The notes under the pieces are model-generated. The model was given only the letters and a program-made list of their open reading frames with translations. It was not told the origin of the DNA and ran no database searches. A program made the translations under genes and the position numbers. Shown in pieces: positions 7,546 to 16,811 of a stretch of 64,000 nucleotides of DNA (position 1 is the stretch's first letter; each line of letters begins with the position of its first letter). Origin of the DNA: Lewinellaceae bacterium (GTDB lineage: Bacteria; Bacteroidota; Bacteroidia; Chitinophagales; Saprospiraceae); assembly GCA_020636025.1 (NCBI GenBank), contig JACJYQ010000006.1:483449-547448 (forward strand). The letters run 5' to 3'.

Positions 7546-10500
7546 TTACTCCTGAATAATCAACCTCTTCACTGCCTGTGATTTTCCTGAAACCAGTTCC
7601 AGCATATACACGCCTGGTGCTACATTGCCCATGGTTATAGGTAAGCTGTTCCAGCCTTCCTGGCCTTCGCCTTCCCGAAGCAGCACCATTCTGTCTGCCA
7701 GGTCGAAAACCTTCAAACGGTAGCCTTGAGTAATGGGCAACTCAAACTCAAAGGTCGCATTACCGCTGGTAGGATTTGGATACAAACGCAGGCTAAGTTC
7801 TTTTTCAAGTACTGAGCCATTTCTTGGTCTCCAATCATCACCATTGCCCTTCAAACTGAGGAATGGCAGCACAGTAACCTCAGATACGCAAGTTGCTGCA
7901 TTTCCACTCCAGTCTTGCACCACTATGGTCAGAAAGTTCAACCCAATATTGGCATTTGTATACACGGTTGCAAACGGACTGTATGACCACACGTTACAGT
8001 TATCCGTACTGTTTCCGGCGAGCGAAGAGGAAAATACTACAGCATACCCGGAAGAATTCAGCTTTACAATGACGTCATCACAAACTGGTGAAGGTGGGAT
8101 AGTATCCCTCACGGTTACATAAGCCAGACAAGTGCTTACATTGTTGAAATTATCCCTCACGGTCATCGTAACCGGCCATTGCGGCCCCGACAGGTCAGAA
8201 CAATTGAAATCCGTTTGACTAAGGAAAATGTTCTTAATACCGCAGTTGTCAGAGCTACCGTTATTCACATCAGAAACCTGAAGCGTTGCTTGTCCATACT
8301 CATCAAGGAATACTTCGGGGTTCCTGCACACGGCAATTGGCGGAGATTGATCCCCCACCGTTACCAGAGCAGAACAAGTGGCCGTGTTGCCACCTGCATC
8401 TGTTACAACCAGCGTGACAAAGGTTTTCATACCTATGTTGGAACAATTCAGGGTATTTGGTGTGACCGACAATGTAAAGGAGCAATTGTCGCCACTTCCG
8501 TTGTCGATATCATCAGGTGACAATGTCACGGAGCCATTCGGACCAATATCAACGGTGAGGTTCTGGCAAAATGCCGTTGGCTGAATATTATCCACTACCG
8601 TAATTGTAGCATAACAGAAACCCTGATTAAAGCTCTGATCCCGGCCAAACAGCTTCACCGTATTGTCTCCAATATCAGAACAAGTGAACATTGTTTGAGA
8701 CACGCTCAGGCCCAGCAGCGAGCAATTATCGAAGCTACCATCATTCACATCAGATACCTGTAAGGTAGCCTGACCGTTGGCATCCAGAAAAATAGTCGCA
8801 GGCTTGCATTTCACTGTGGGCGGTATCAGATCAACAACCGTAACTGTAGCCGTGCAGGTTCCCGTATTGCCATTATTGTCGGTAGCTGTAAGTGTCACCA
8901 CATTGGCTCCCAGATTAGAACAATTGAATGTGTTTGGGTTCAAAGACAAGCCAGCAACGCCACAGGCATCGTTCGAACCATTATTAATCGCTCCCGGGCT
9001 GACAGATCCATTGCCGTTGGCATCGAGCTGAACAGTGGCATTTTGACAAATAGTTGTGGGAGGAATGTTATCCTGCACCGTAATGGTTGCTGTGCATGTT
9101 CCCGTATTGTTGTTGACATCGGTTGCGATTAGGGTGACCACATTCACACCTACATTGGAGCAATCAAAAACCGTTTGACTTAATGAGAAACCGGCAATTC
9201 CACAGGCATCGCTGGTTCCATTGTTTACATCCCCGGGATTCGCGGAACCGGTCCCGTTTGCATCCAGTTGAACAATTATATTCTTGCACATGGCCGCTGG
9301 TGGCACATTGTCTTCCACCGTGATGGTGGCTGTGCAGGTTTCGACGTTATTGTTCACATCAGTTGCGGTGAGCGTTACTACCGTCATCCCCACATCCGAG
9401 CAGTCAAAAGCCGTTTGACTGAGGCTAAGTCCTGCAATGCCGCAGGCATCATTAGAGCCGTTATCTACTTCGCCGGCGCTGGTGCTTCCATTGCCATTTA
9501 CATCCAGCTGAATAATCACATTCTGACAAAGGGCAGTTGGCGGTATATTGTCTTGCACGGTAACAGTAGCTGTACAACTATTCGTATTGCTGTTTACATC
9601 TGTAACGGTTAGGGTAACAACATTTATCCCAACATCTGAACAATTGAAGTCTGTTTGGCTAAGGCTTAACCCTGAAATTCCACAGGCATCACTAGAACCG
9701 TTATTTACATCTCCGGTACCCAGCACACCGTTGCCGTTGGCGTCCAGCTGCACGTTCACGCTCTGGCACAGCGCCGTTGGCGGCACATTGTCTTCAACCG
9801 TGATGGTAGCCGTACAGGTACTGATATTGCTGTTTACATCGGTTGCAGTAAGTGAAATAACGACAGTGCCAACATTGGCACAGGTAAAGCTGCTTTGGCT
9901 AAGCATCAGGCTGCTGATACCGCAGGCATCATTGGAACCGTTATCCACATCAGCTGCATCCAGAGCGCCATTTCCGCTGGCGTCCAATTGAACGGTAACA
10001 TCCTGACAAATCGCCGTTGGATCTACATTATCTTCTACGGCGATGGTAGCCGTACAGGAATTCATGTTATTGTTTCCATCTGTAACAGTTAACGTGACAA
10101 CGGTTGTGCCGACATCCGAACAGTCAAAGCTTGTCTGACTAAGGCTTAGGTTAGCAATTCCACAGGCATCGCTCGAACCGTTATCCACGGCGCCAGCCGT
10201 GGTGTTTCCGTCGCCGTTTGCATCCAGCTCTACGGTAACATCCTGACAGATTGCCGTTGGCGGCACATTGTCTTCCACGGTAATGGTTGCCGTGCAGGTA
10301 TTCGTATTGCTGTTTACATCTGTAACGGTAAGGGTCACAACGTTGGCACCCAGGTCGGCACAGGTAAAGCTGCTCTGGCTAAGGCTTAGTCCGCCAATGC
10401 CGCAGGCATCACTGGAACCGTCATTCACGTCGCTGTTGTTCACGGAGGCATTGCCGCTGCCGTCTATCTGAACGGTAACATCCTGGCAACTTGCACTTGG

Positions 10501-13500
10501 TGGCACATTGTCTTCCACGGTAATAGTTGCCGTGCAGGTTCCGGTGTTGTTGTTCACATCCGTTGCGGAAAGGGTCACTATGTTGGTGCCGACATTGGCA
10601 CAGGTGAAGCTGCTTTGGCTCAGGCTCAATCCTGAAATTCCACAGGCGTCATTCGAACCATTATCCACTGCTGCTGTACTCGTTGAGCCATTCCCTCCGG
10701 CATCCAGCTGAACAGTTACGTCCTGGCACAATGTCACAGGTTGAATATTATCAACGATGTTAATGGTGGCAGTACAGCTTGCAGAATTGTTGGCGGCATC
10801 TGTCGCTGTAAGGGTTACTACCGTTGTTCCTACGTCGGAACAGTCAAAACTTGTTTCACTTACACTCAAGGAAACAATGCCGCATGCGTCGCTGGAGCCA
10901 TTGTCCACGTCTCCGGTGCTAAGGGTGCCATTTCCGTTTGCATCCAGTTGCACGGTGGCACTGTGGCAGGTAACATTGGGATCTCCATTGTCTTCCACTG
11001 TTACCGTAGCCGTACAGGTATTGGTATTGTTATTCGCATCAGTCACTGTCAAAGTGACAACATTTGCCCCAAGGTCATTACAATCGAAATTAGATTGACT
11101 GAGGCTTAGAAAAGCTACACCACAGGCATCGCTGGAGCCATTATTTACAGCTCCTGCGGAAGTAGAACCATTGCCGGTATTATCGAGCAAAACCGTCACA
11201 TGCTGACAAAGTGCCTCAGGCGCTATATTGTCTTGAATGGTGATCATGGCCGTACAACTGGAGGTGTTGTTATTTACATCTGTAGCCGTTAAGGTCACCA
11301 CAGAGGTGCCTACATCGGCACAATCAAAACTGGTTTCGCTCAAACTGAGGTTTGCAATACCGCAGGCGTCATTTGAGCCATTGTCAACCGCGCCGGCAGA
11401 AGTACTACCGTCACCATTAGCGTCGAGTTGAACGGTCTGGTCCTGACAAATAGCTGATGGGTCGATATTGTCTTCTACGGTAATCGTAGCTGTACAGAAG
11501 TCGGTATTGCTGTTTACATCAGTGACTGTGAGTACAATTATCTGAATACCAACATCGGAACAATCAAAATTACTTTCGCTGAGGCTGTAAGAGGCAACGC
11601 CACAGGCGTCGGTTGAGTTGTTATTTACCTCTCCGGTGCTTAGCGTGCCATTTCCGCTGGCATCGAGTTCCACCGTAACGTCGTTGCAATAAGCTATCGG
11701 ATCAACGTTGTCTTCCACGGTTACCGTGGCCGTGCAGGCACCTGTGTTGTTATTGACATCCGTGGCTGAAAGGGTAATTACATTAGCGCCTACATCAGTG
11801 CAGGTAAAACTGCTTTGACTCAAGCTCAGGCCGGCAATTCCGCAGGCATCATTTGATCCATTATTTACGACGCTGGCGCCAATAGTAACCATTCCACTTG
11901 AATTCAATTGTATTGTCGCATTGTTGCAAATGGCTGTTGGTTGTACATTGTCCTCTACGGTAACCGTTGCGGTGCAACTGGCAGAGTTGCCGTTCACATC
12001 ACTTGCCGTTAACGTCACTATATTGGCGCCCACATCAGAGCAGTCAAAGATGCTTGTATTCAGACTGAGCATGTTGATGCCGCAGGCATCGTTTGAACCA
12101 TTGTCTACATCGTTTGCGCTGGTGGAGCCACTCCCGCTGGCATCCAATTGAACCGTTAGGTTCTGGCACAGGGCAGTTGGACCCACATTGTCTTCCACGG
12201 TTACGGCTGCCGTGCAGGTACCCGTATTGCTATTTACATCTGTAGCTGTTAGGATAACCGTATTGATCCCAACATCAGCACAGGTAAAACCGGTTTGGTT
12301 GAGACTTAAGCTTCCAATTCCGCAAGCGTCATTTGAACCATTGTCCACGTTATTGGCAGAAGCTGATCCTTCACCATTTGCATCCAGTTGAACGGTAACA
12401 CCCTGGCAAATCGCTGTTGGTTGTATGTTGTCTTCTACGGTAACGGTAGCCGTGCAGAATCCGGTATTGTCATTAGGATCGTTTACAGAAAGGGTCACCA
12501 TGTTGTCGCCAACATCGGCGCAGGTAAAGCTGCTCTGGCTTAGAAACATACCCGCCGTTCCGCAGTTGTCGTACGAACCATTATTAACTGCCGAAGGAGT
12601 GGTTGATCCGCTTCCACTAGCATCCAGTTGGACAGTTACGTTCTGGCAAATGGCTGTAGGAGGAAGATTATCAACAACAATAGCGAAACCATTACAGGTT
12701 GCAATATTGCCGGAAGCATCGGTAACTGTAAGGGTGACCGTGTGTGTACCGATGTCGGAACAATCGAAACTTGATTCGCTTAGACCATAAGATGCAATGC
12801 CGCAGGCATCGTTGGAGCCATTACCCACTTCTCCTGTGCTGAGTGTCCCATTTCCATCGGTATCCAGTTCTACTGTAACATTGTTACAATTAGCCGTCGG
12901 ATTAATATTGTCTTCAACAGTAACGGTAGCCGTACAGGTTCCGGTGTTGTTGTTTTCATCCGTGGCTGAAAGGGTGATTATATTAGTGCCAATATCATCG
13001 CAGGTAAAAGTGCTTTGGCTCAAGCTGAGACTGGCAATGTTACAAGCATCGTATGAATTATTGTCTACTGCGTTTGCAGTAGTGGAGCCATTTCCGCTGG
13101 CATTCAACTGCACCGTTACATTGTTACAATAGGCCGTTGGCTGTACATTGTCTTCCACAGTAACCGTTGCAGTACAGGTGCCGGTATTGTTGTTTACATC
13201 CGTGGCAGTGAGGGTAACCACGTTGGCGCCTACGTCGCCGCAGGTAAATGCGTCGGTGCTGAGACTTAGTCCGCTGATTCCGCAAGCGTCGTTGGAGCCG
13301 TTATCTACAGCGTTTGCTGTGGTGAATCCACTACCGATAACATCCAGTTGAACCGTCACATTCTGGCATAGAGCTGTCGGGGCTATATTGTCTTCCACGG
13401 TGATGGCAGCGGTGCAGGTGCTCATATTGCTGTTTGCATCCGTGGCCGTCAGGGTGACGGTATTGACACCCACATCAGCGCAGGTGAAACTGGTTTGACT

Positions 13501-15099
13501 AAGGCTTAATCCCGAAATGCCACAGGCGTCATTTGACCCATTATTCACGTTATTTGCAGTTGTAGAACCTTCTCCGTTTGCATCCAGTTGAACTGTAACA
13601 CTCTGGCATATAGCTGTAGGATCTATGTTGTCTTCCACCGTAACAGTTGCAGTACAAGAAGATGTGTTACCGGTAATGTCGGTGACGGTAAGTGTGACCA
13701 CGGTTGTTCCCACATCCGAACAACTGAAAGTATTTGGCGCTGCTGAAAAGTTCACCGGATTGCAAGTGGCGCTGCTTCCGCCGTCTATGTCCGCCGGATC
13801 GAGGGTGGCGGATCCGGAAGCGTCGAGTTCCAGGGTATAATCAGCACAGGAGGCCATTGGCGCGGCGCAGGAGAAAGTCAGGGTTGATGACTGAATGATA
13901 ACCCCATAATCGTCGCCGTCGAAACTGCTGCTTGTATTTCGCTCGCCGTCCTGCCAGCCGAATATGGCTGTTGAATTCCGCAGTGCTATGGCAGAAAACT
14001 GTTGGAAATTGGTGATGGTCACGTTTATCAGTGTTTCGTCGCCGAGTGCAAAACCAAGGTTGTGATAGAGCTGGGCGTACACGCCGAAGAAATCGCCGTC
14101 CTGACCATAGCTGTTCCATGAAACCAAAAAATGGCCGCCGCCGTTCATTTGTACTTCAGGGTTGTCCTGTGCCCCGCTGGTAGTGGTATTTACCAGAAAT
14201 TCACTGCCAACTGCCGTGCCGGTATTGTCGTACAGCTGACCATAAATACCTTCCTGGGAACCATCCTGGGTATTGCTCACCCAAACCACTACATAATTAC
14301 CAAGAGTGTCTGAGGAGACCCTTGGGCTTAGCTGTGCATTGGTCGTTTCTGTATTCACCATGGTTTCGCCTCCCTGTGCCACACCTGAATTGTTGTATCG
14401 CTGCATATATACCCCGAAATCATCACCATCCTGCGCAAAACTCTGCCAGACCACTACAAAATCGCCGTCTTTATCCATGGCGATATCCGGGTAATTTTGT
14501 GCTTCAGCCGTGGTGGTATTTACGATTGTTTCAGAGCCAAGTGCCGTGCCTGTATTATCATAGCGTTGGTACATAATGTCCAGTTCGCTTTCCCATACTA
14601 CGGTGAAGTTACCGCTGTCGTCCATGGCCACCCGTGGGCGTCTTTGCTGTCCGGCAGTAGTTGTATTCACCAGGAATTCGCTTCCTACAGCTGTACCTGT
14701 GTTGTCATAAAGCTGTGCATAAATTCCCCAGCCATCGCCGTCCTGAGTATAGCTTTGCCACACCACTATAAAGTTGCCATCTACATCCATGGCAATGGCC
14801 GGAAAACGCTGATCATTTGAAGCTGTTGTATTTACCCTGAATTCAACACCCACAGGTGAATCGGTGTTATCGAATTGCTGGCAGAACACACCATATCCAT
14901 TGCCGTCGTGACCGAAACTTTCCCAAACTACGGCGTAATTCCCGGAGGTATCCATGGCTACAGCCAGCCATTGCTGGGAATTTGAGCTACTTGTATTTGC
15001 CTGGATCTCTGTACCGGATAGCGTTATCTGGGCTGATATGAAGCCCGGCATCATTACAGCAAACAGACTTATTTGGATAAGCTGTAAAAACTTTTTCAT
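7546..15099 (-). CDS. Giant T9SS adhesin: about 25 four-cysteine repeats with a type A sorting tail
   Basis: 2,517 residues. Signal peptide MKKFLQLIQISLFAVMMPGFISAQ; an upstream in-frame start (15135) would add 12 residues. Residues ~30-410 hold about seven ~60-residue repeats of the type YDNTG...GSEFLVNTTT...AMD..G.F.V.W.S. About 25 repeats of ~80 residues follow: EDN.PPTA.CQ.VTVQLDA.G.G, VDNGS.DACGI..LSLSQ..F.C.DVG, VVTLTATDVN.NT.TCTATVTV. Each typical repeat has four cysteines, presumably two disulfides, and resembles HYR/Ig-like modules. The C-terminus (LYPNPTSGNATFEF...GVYMLELVSG...KRLIIQE) is a T9SS type A sorting domain. The gene is the last of four co-directional genes after the S74 proteins, 47 bp behind. 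A role as a long surface adhesin or fibre is inferred. Confidence 0.88.
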   Translation of the reverse strand: MKKFLQLIQISLFAVMMPGFISAQITLSGTEIQANTSSSNSQQWLAVAMDTSGNYAVVWESFGHDGNGYGVFCQQFDNTDSPVGVEFRVNTTASNDQRFPAIAMDVDGNFIVVWQSYTQDGDGWGIYAQLYDNTGTAVGSEFLVNTTTAGQQRRPRVAMDDSGNFTVVWESELDIMYQRYDNTGTALGSETIVNTTTAEAQNYPDIAMDKDGDFVVVWQSFAQDGDDFGVYMQRYNNSGVAQGGETMVNTETTNAQLSPRVSSDTLGNYVVVWVSNTQDGSQEGIYGQLYDNTGTAVGSEFLVNTTTSGAQDNPEVQMNGGGHFLVSWNSYGQDGDFFGVYAQLYHNLGFALGDETLINVTITNFQQFSAIALRNSTAIFGWQDGERNTSSSFDGDDYGVIIQSSTLTFSCAAPMASCADYTLELDASGSATLDPADIDGGSSATCNPVNFSAAPNTFSCSDVGTTVVTLTVTDITGNTSSCTATVTVEDNIDPTAICQSVTVQLDANGEGSTTANNVNNGSNDACGISGLSLSQTSFTCADVGVNTVTLTATDANSNMSTCTAAITVEDNIAPTALCQNVTVQLDVIGSGFTTANAVDNGSNDACGISGLSLSTDAFTCGDVGANVVTLTATDVNNNTGTCTATVTVEDNVQPTAYCNNVTVQLNASGNGSTTANAVDNNSYDACNIASLSLSQSTFTCDDIGTNIITLSATDENNNTGTCTATVTVEDNINPTANCNNVTVELDTDGNGTLSTGEVGNGSNDACGIASYGLSESSFDCSDIGTHTVTLTVTDASGNIATCNGFAIVVDNLPPTAICQNVTVQLDASGSGSTTPSAVNNGSYDNCGTAGMFLSQSSFTCADVGDNMVTLSVNDPNDNTGFCTATVTVEDNIQPTAICQGVTVQLDANGEGSASANNVDNGSNDACGIGSLSLNQTGFTCADVGINTVILTATDVNSNTGTCTAAVTVEDNVGPTALCQNLTVQLDASGSGSTSANDVDNGSNDACGINMLSLNTSIFDCSDVGANIVTLTASDVNGNSASCTATVTVEDNVQPTAICNNATIQLNSSGMVTIGASVVNNGSNDACGIAGLSLSQSSFTCTDVGANVITLSATDVNNNTGACTATVTVEDNVDPIAYCNDVTVELDASGNGTLSTGEVNNNSTDACGVASYSLSESNFDCSDVGIQIIVLTVTDVNSNTDFCTATITVEDNIDPSAICQDQTVQLDANGDGSTSAGAVDNGSNDACGIANLSLSETSFDCADVGTSVVTLTATDVNNNTSSCTAMITIQDNIAPEALCQHVTVLLDNTGNGSTSAGAVNNGSSDACGVAFLSLSQSNFDCNDLGANVVTLTVTDANNNTNTCTATVTVEDNGDPNVTCHSATVQLDANGNGTLSTGDVDNGSSDACGIVSLSVSETSFDCSDVGTTVVTLTATDAANNSASCTATINIVDNIQPVTLCQDVTVQLDAGGNGSTSTAAVDNGSNDACGISGLSLSQSSFTCANVGTNIVTLSATDVNNNTGTCTATITVEDNVPPSASCQDVTVQIDGSGNASVNNSDVNDGSSDACGIGGLSLSQSSFTCADLGANVVTLTVTDVNSNTNTCTATITVEDNVPPTAICQDVTVELDANGDGNTTAGAVDNGSSDACGIANLSLSQTSFDCSDVGTTVVTLTVTDGNNNMNSCTATIAVEDNVDPTAICQDVTVQLDASGNGALDAADVDNGSNDACGISSLMLSQSSFTCANVGTVVISLTATDVNSNISTCTATITVEDNVPPTALCQSVNVQLDANGNGVLGTGDVNNGSSDACGISGLSLSQTDFNCSDVGINVVTLTVTDVNSNTNSCTATVTVQDNIPPTALCQNVIIQLDVNGNGSTSAGEVDNGSNDACGIAGLSLSQTAFDCSDVGMTVVTLTATDVNNNVETCTATITVEDNVPPAAMCKNIIVQLDANGTGSANPGDVNNGTSDACGIAGFSLSQTVFDCSNVGVNVVTLIATDVNNNTGTCTATITVQDNIPPTTICQNATVQLDANGNGSVSPGAINNGSNDACGVAGLSLNPNTFNCSNLGANVVTLTATDNNGNTGTCTATVTVVDLIPPTVKCKPATIFLDANGQATLQVSDVNDGSFDNCSLLGLSVSQTMFTCSDIGDNTVKLFGRDQSFNQGFCYATITVVDNIQPTAFCQNLTVDIGPNGSVTLSPDDIDNGSGDNCSFTLSVTPNTLNCSNIGMKTFVTLVVTDAGGNTATCSALVTVGDQSPPIAVCRNPEVFLDEYGQATLQVSDVNNGSSDNCGIKNIFLSQTDFNCSDLSGPQWPVTMTVRDNFNNVSTCLAYVTVRDTIPPSPVCDDVIVKLNSSGYAVVFSSSLAGNSTDNCNVWSYSPFATVYTNANIGLNFLTIVVQDWSGNAATCVSEVTVLPFLSLKGNGDDWRPRNGSVLEKELSLRLYPNPTSGNATFEFELPITQGYRLKVFDLADRMVLLREGEGQEGWNSLPITMGNVAPGVYMLELVSGKSQAVKRLIIQE
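8581..13860. repeat. Tandem 240-bp repeat array inside the giant adhesin gene
   Basis: The boundary motif resembling ATTGTCTTCCACGGTAA recurs at positions 8581, 8821, 9061 and so on to 13621, every 240 bp without a single insertion or deletion (22 boundaries). Units share long near-identical stretches such as CCGCAGGCATC and CATCCAGTTGAAC. Repeats nearer the 3' end of the gene (below 8581) and at the N-terminal side are more diverged and irregular. The pattern points to homogenisation by recombination between in-frame units. Confidence 0.93.
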
Positions 15100-15146
15100 A
15101 ACATAATTATTTTGTGGCTCCCTTGCATGGGTCATTAGGGAAACTG

Positions 15147-16805
15147 CTATTTAGGTATAGACAATGATGTAATTTGCTCCTGCTGCATTTTCACAGTAGC
15201 CAGTATCTGATCCAGATCAGCCTGATGTTTGTTCAATTTCTGATCCAGCTCCTGTACAGCTTTTGTCAGCGGCACATTGAACTCTGCATAGCGCAAACCA
15301 TACACCTCATTTTCATTTTGAGGAACATCTACCCCGCTGAATTCATAACCGCATTGTTTGGCAGCTTCTTCCACTTCCTGGGCTATAAAGCCGGTGTACC
15401 GGGTATTTTCTTTTTCTGCAAATGCGGCTTCCAGATCTTCTGTGCAATCATGGTGGAAGGTGAGGAGCTTACGTGCATCGAAATGGTAAGTAACCGGCCG
15501 CAGGCGGTTGATAAAATCGAGGCCTGGTACATCTGCGCGGACATCGTATTTGAAGCGGCCGTCTGAAGTGGCTGTCCAGTTTACCACGCCACCGATGGTG
15601 CTCATGGCGTCGTTGCCCACATACACTTTGTTAGCGGCAGTCACGGATACCTGGTAACCAATGGCAATGGAGTTGGTTCCGGTGACATTGCTTTCGGCAC
15701 CAATGGCAATGGATTGAGCCGGAGTCACGGATGCCTGATATCCGATGGCAACGGAGTTGTTGTTATCAATAAATGTATTGGATCCAATGGCGATGGAATT
15801 GTTGGCATCGATGTTCGCACCATATCCAATTGTGATGATGTCATTACCATCCAATACGGCACTGGCGCCCATAAAAACGGTACGGTTATTTTTATTACCG
15901 CTTACACCATTCGTCTCAAAATTGGCCCATGCACCCATACCCACATTGTCCTCTCCTTCCCGGTTTGCGGAACCGGTATCATAGCCTATGTAGGTGTTAC
16001 GGGCGGCATTATTCCTGTCATTGGTGCGGTTGTTATCCCAGCCGGCATTAGCGCCAACAAACGTGCACTGACTTGCATACTCTGTATTATGGCCGGCAGC
16101 GAAACCCACCATGGTATTCCCATCAGCTTCACCCATGTCACCACCGGCGCCGGCGCCCAGACAGGAGTTATACCATCCGGTTTTATTGTCCTCACCGGCA
16201 GCATAGCCAATATTGGAGTGCAAGCCATTTACAGCAGCTTGTCCACCAACAAATGTATTGTGGGAACCTGTCGTATTGCCTTTCCCAGCCCAGCGTCCAA
16301 TAAAAGTGTTGTCGTCCCCGGTAGTATTGTTGTAACCGGCATCTTCGCCGATAAAAACATGGCGGTTGCCTGTTGTATTAAACCTGCCTGCCTCCTGGCC
16401 GATGAAAACATTGTCGGCACCAGTTGTAGTAAAACGGCCGGCTTCATTTCCAATGAATACCAGGTCACTTGCCGCACCGCTTTGCATGCTTGTCCCGGCC
16501 CTCGCGCCAATGACTACATTATCACTGAAACCTGTACCGGAAGTGCCTGCCCTGAAACCGATAAATATATTGTCGGTACTATTGGTATTGCTTTCGCCCG
16601 CTTTGGCGCCCAAAAAGGAAGAAAATGAGCCAGTTGTTACATTTTTTCCAGCTCCGGATCCCACCAGTGTACAGGAATCGGCAGTAGTGATGCTCATACC
16701 AGCTTCATTGCCGTATAGGGTATTGCCGGTTTGCGCAAAAACCATGGTATGGCTAAGGAAAAGCATCCAGCAAATGGCTGATGATTTGATTATGAACTTG
16801 TGCAT
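15147..16805 (-). CDS. YadA-head/S74-chaperone surface fibre protein, copy 1
   Basis: 552 residues: signal peptide (ICWMLFLSHTMVFAQ), ~350 residues of left-handed beta-roll YadA-head-like repeats (NVFIGQEAG.., NSIAIGSNTF, TGTNSIAIGYQVSV), then a Peptidase_S74 intramolecular chaperone domain beginning TATSDGRFK and containing GFIAQEVEEAA and YGLRYAEFNVPLTKAVQEL, then a short coiled coil. In S74 domains a Ser-Lys dyad cleaves the chaperone off after trimerisation; Ser414 and Lys419 have that spacing. No T9SS tail is present. Third of three tandem paralogues, 6 bp after the stop of the previous one. Best known from phage tailspikes, but the signal peptide argues for a cellular surface trimer. 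Confidence 0.85.
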   Translation of the reverse strand: MHKFIIKSSAICWMLFLSHTMVFAQTGNTLYGNEAGMSITTADSCTLVGSGAGKNVTTGSFSSFLGAKAGESNTNSTDNIFIGFRAGTSGTGFSDNVVIGARAGTSMQSGAASDLVFIGNEAGRFTTTGADNVFIGQEAGRFNTTGNRHVFIGEDAGYNNTTGDDNTFIGRWAGKGNTTGSHNTFVGGQAAVNGLHSNIGYAAGEDNKTGWYNSCLGAGAGGDMGEADGNTMVGFAAGHNTEYASQCTFVGANAGWDNNRTNDRNNAARNTYIGYDTGSANREGEDNVGMGAWANFETNGVSGNKNNRTVFMGASAVLDGNDIITIGYGANIDANNSIAIGSNTFIDNNNSVAIGYQASVTPAQSIAIGAESNVTGTNSIAIGYQVSVTAANKVYVGNDAMSTIGGVVNWTATSDGRFKYDVRADVPGLDFINRLRPVTYHFDARKLLTFHHDCTEDLEAAFAEKENTRYTGFIAQEVEEAAKQCGYEFSGVDVPQNENEVYGLRYAEFNVPLTKAVQELDQKLNKHQADLDQILATVKMQQEQITSLSIPK

Positions 16806-16811
16806 CTCAGT

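Noticed and set aside
8581..13860. A chain of plus-strand ORFs of 60-120 residues running opposite the adhesin repeats
   Set aside because: They recur with the 240-bp period and have no starts, motifs or codon pattern of their own; they are shadows of the repeat-coding strand.
15714..16628. A 304-residue plus-strand ORF rich in Ile/Gly/Thr opposite the first S74 gene
   Set aside because: It is antisense to YadA-head repeats and absent as a coherent protein in the paralogous copies; the minus-strand reading has clear domains and a signal peptide.
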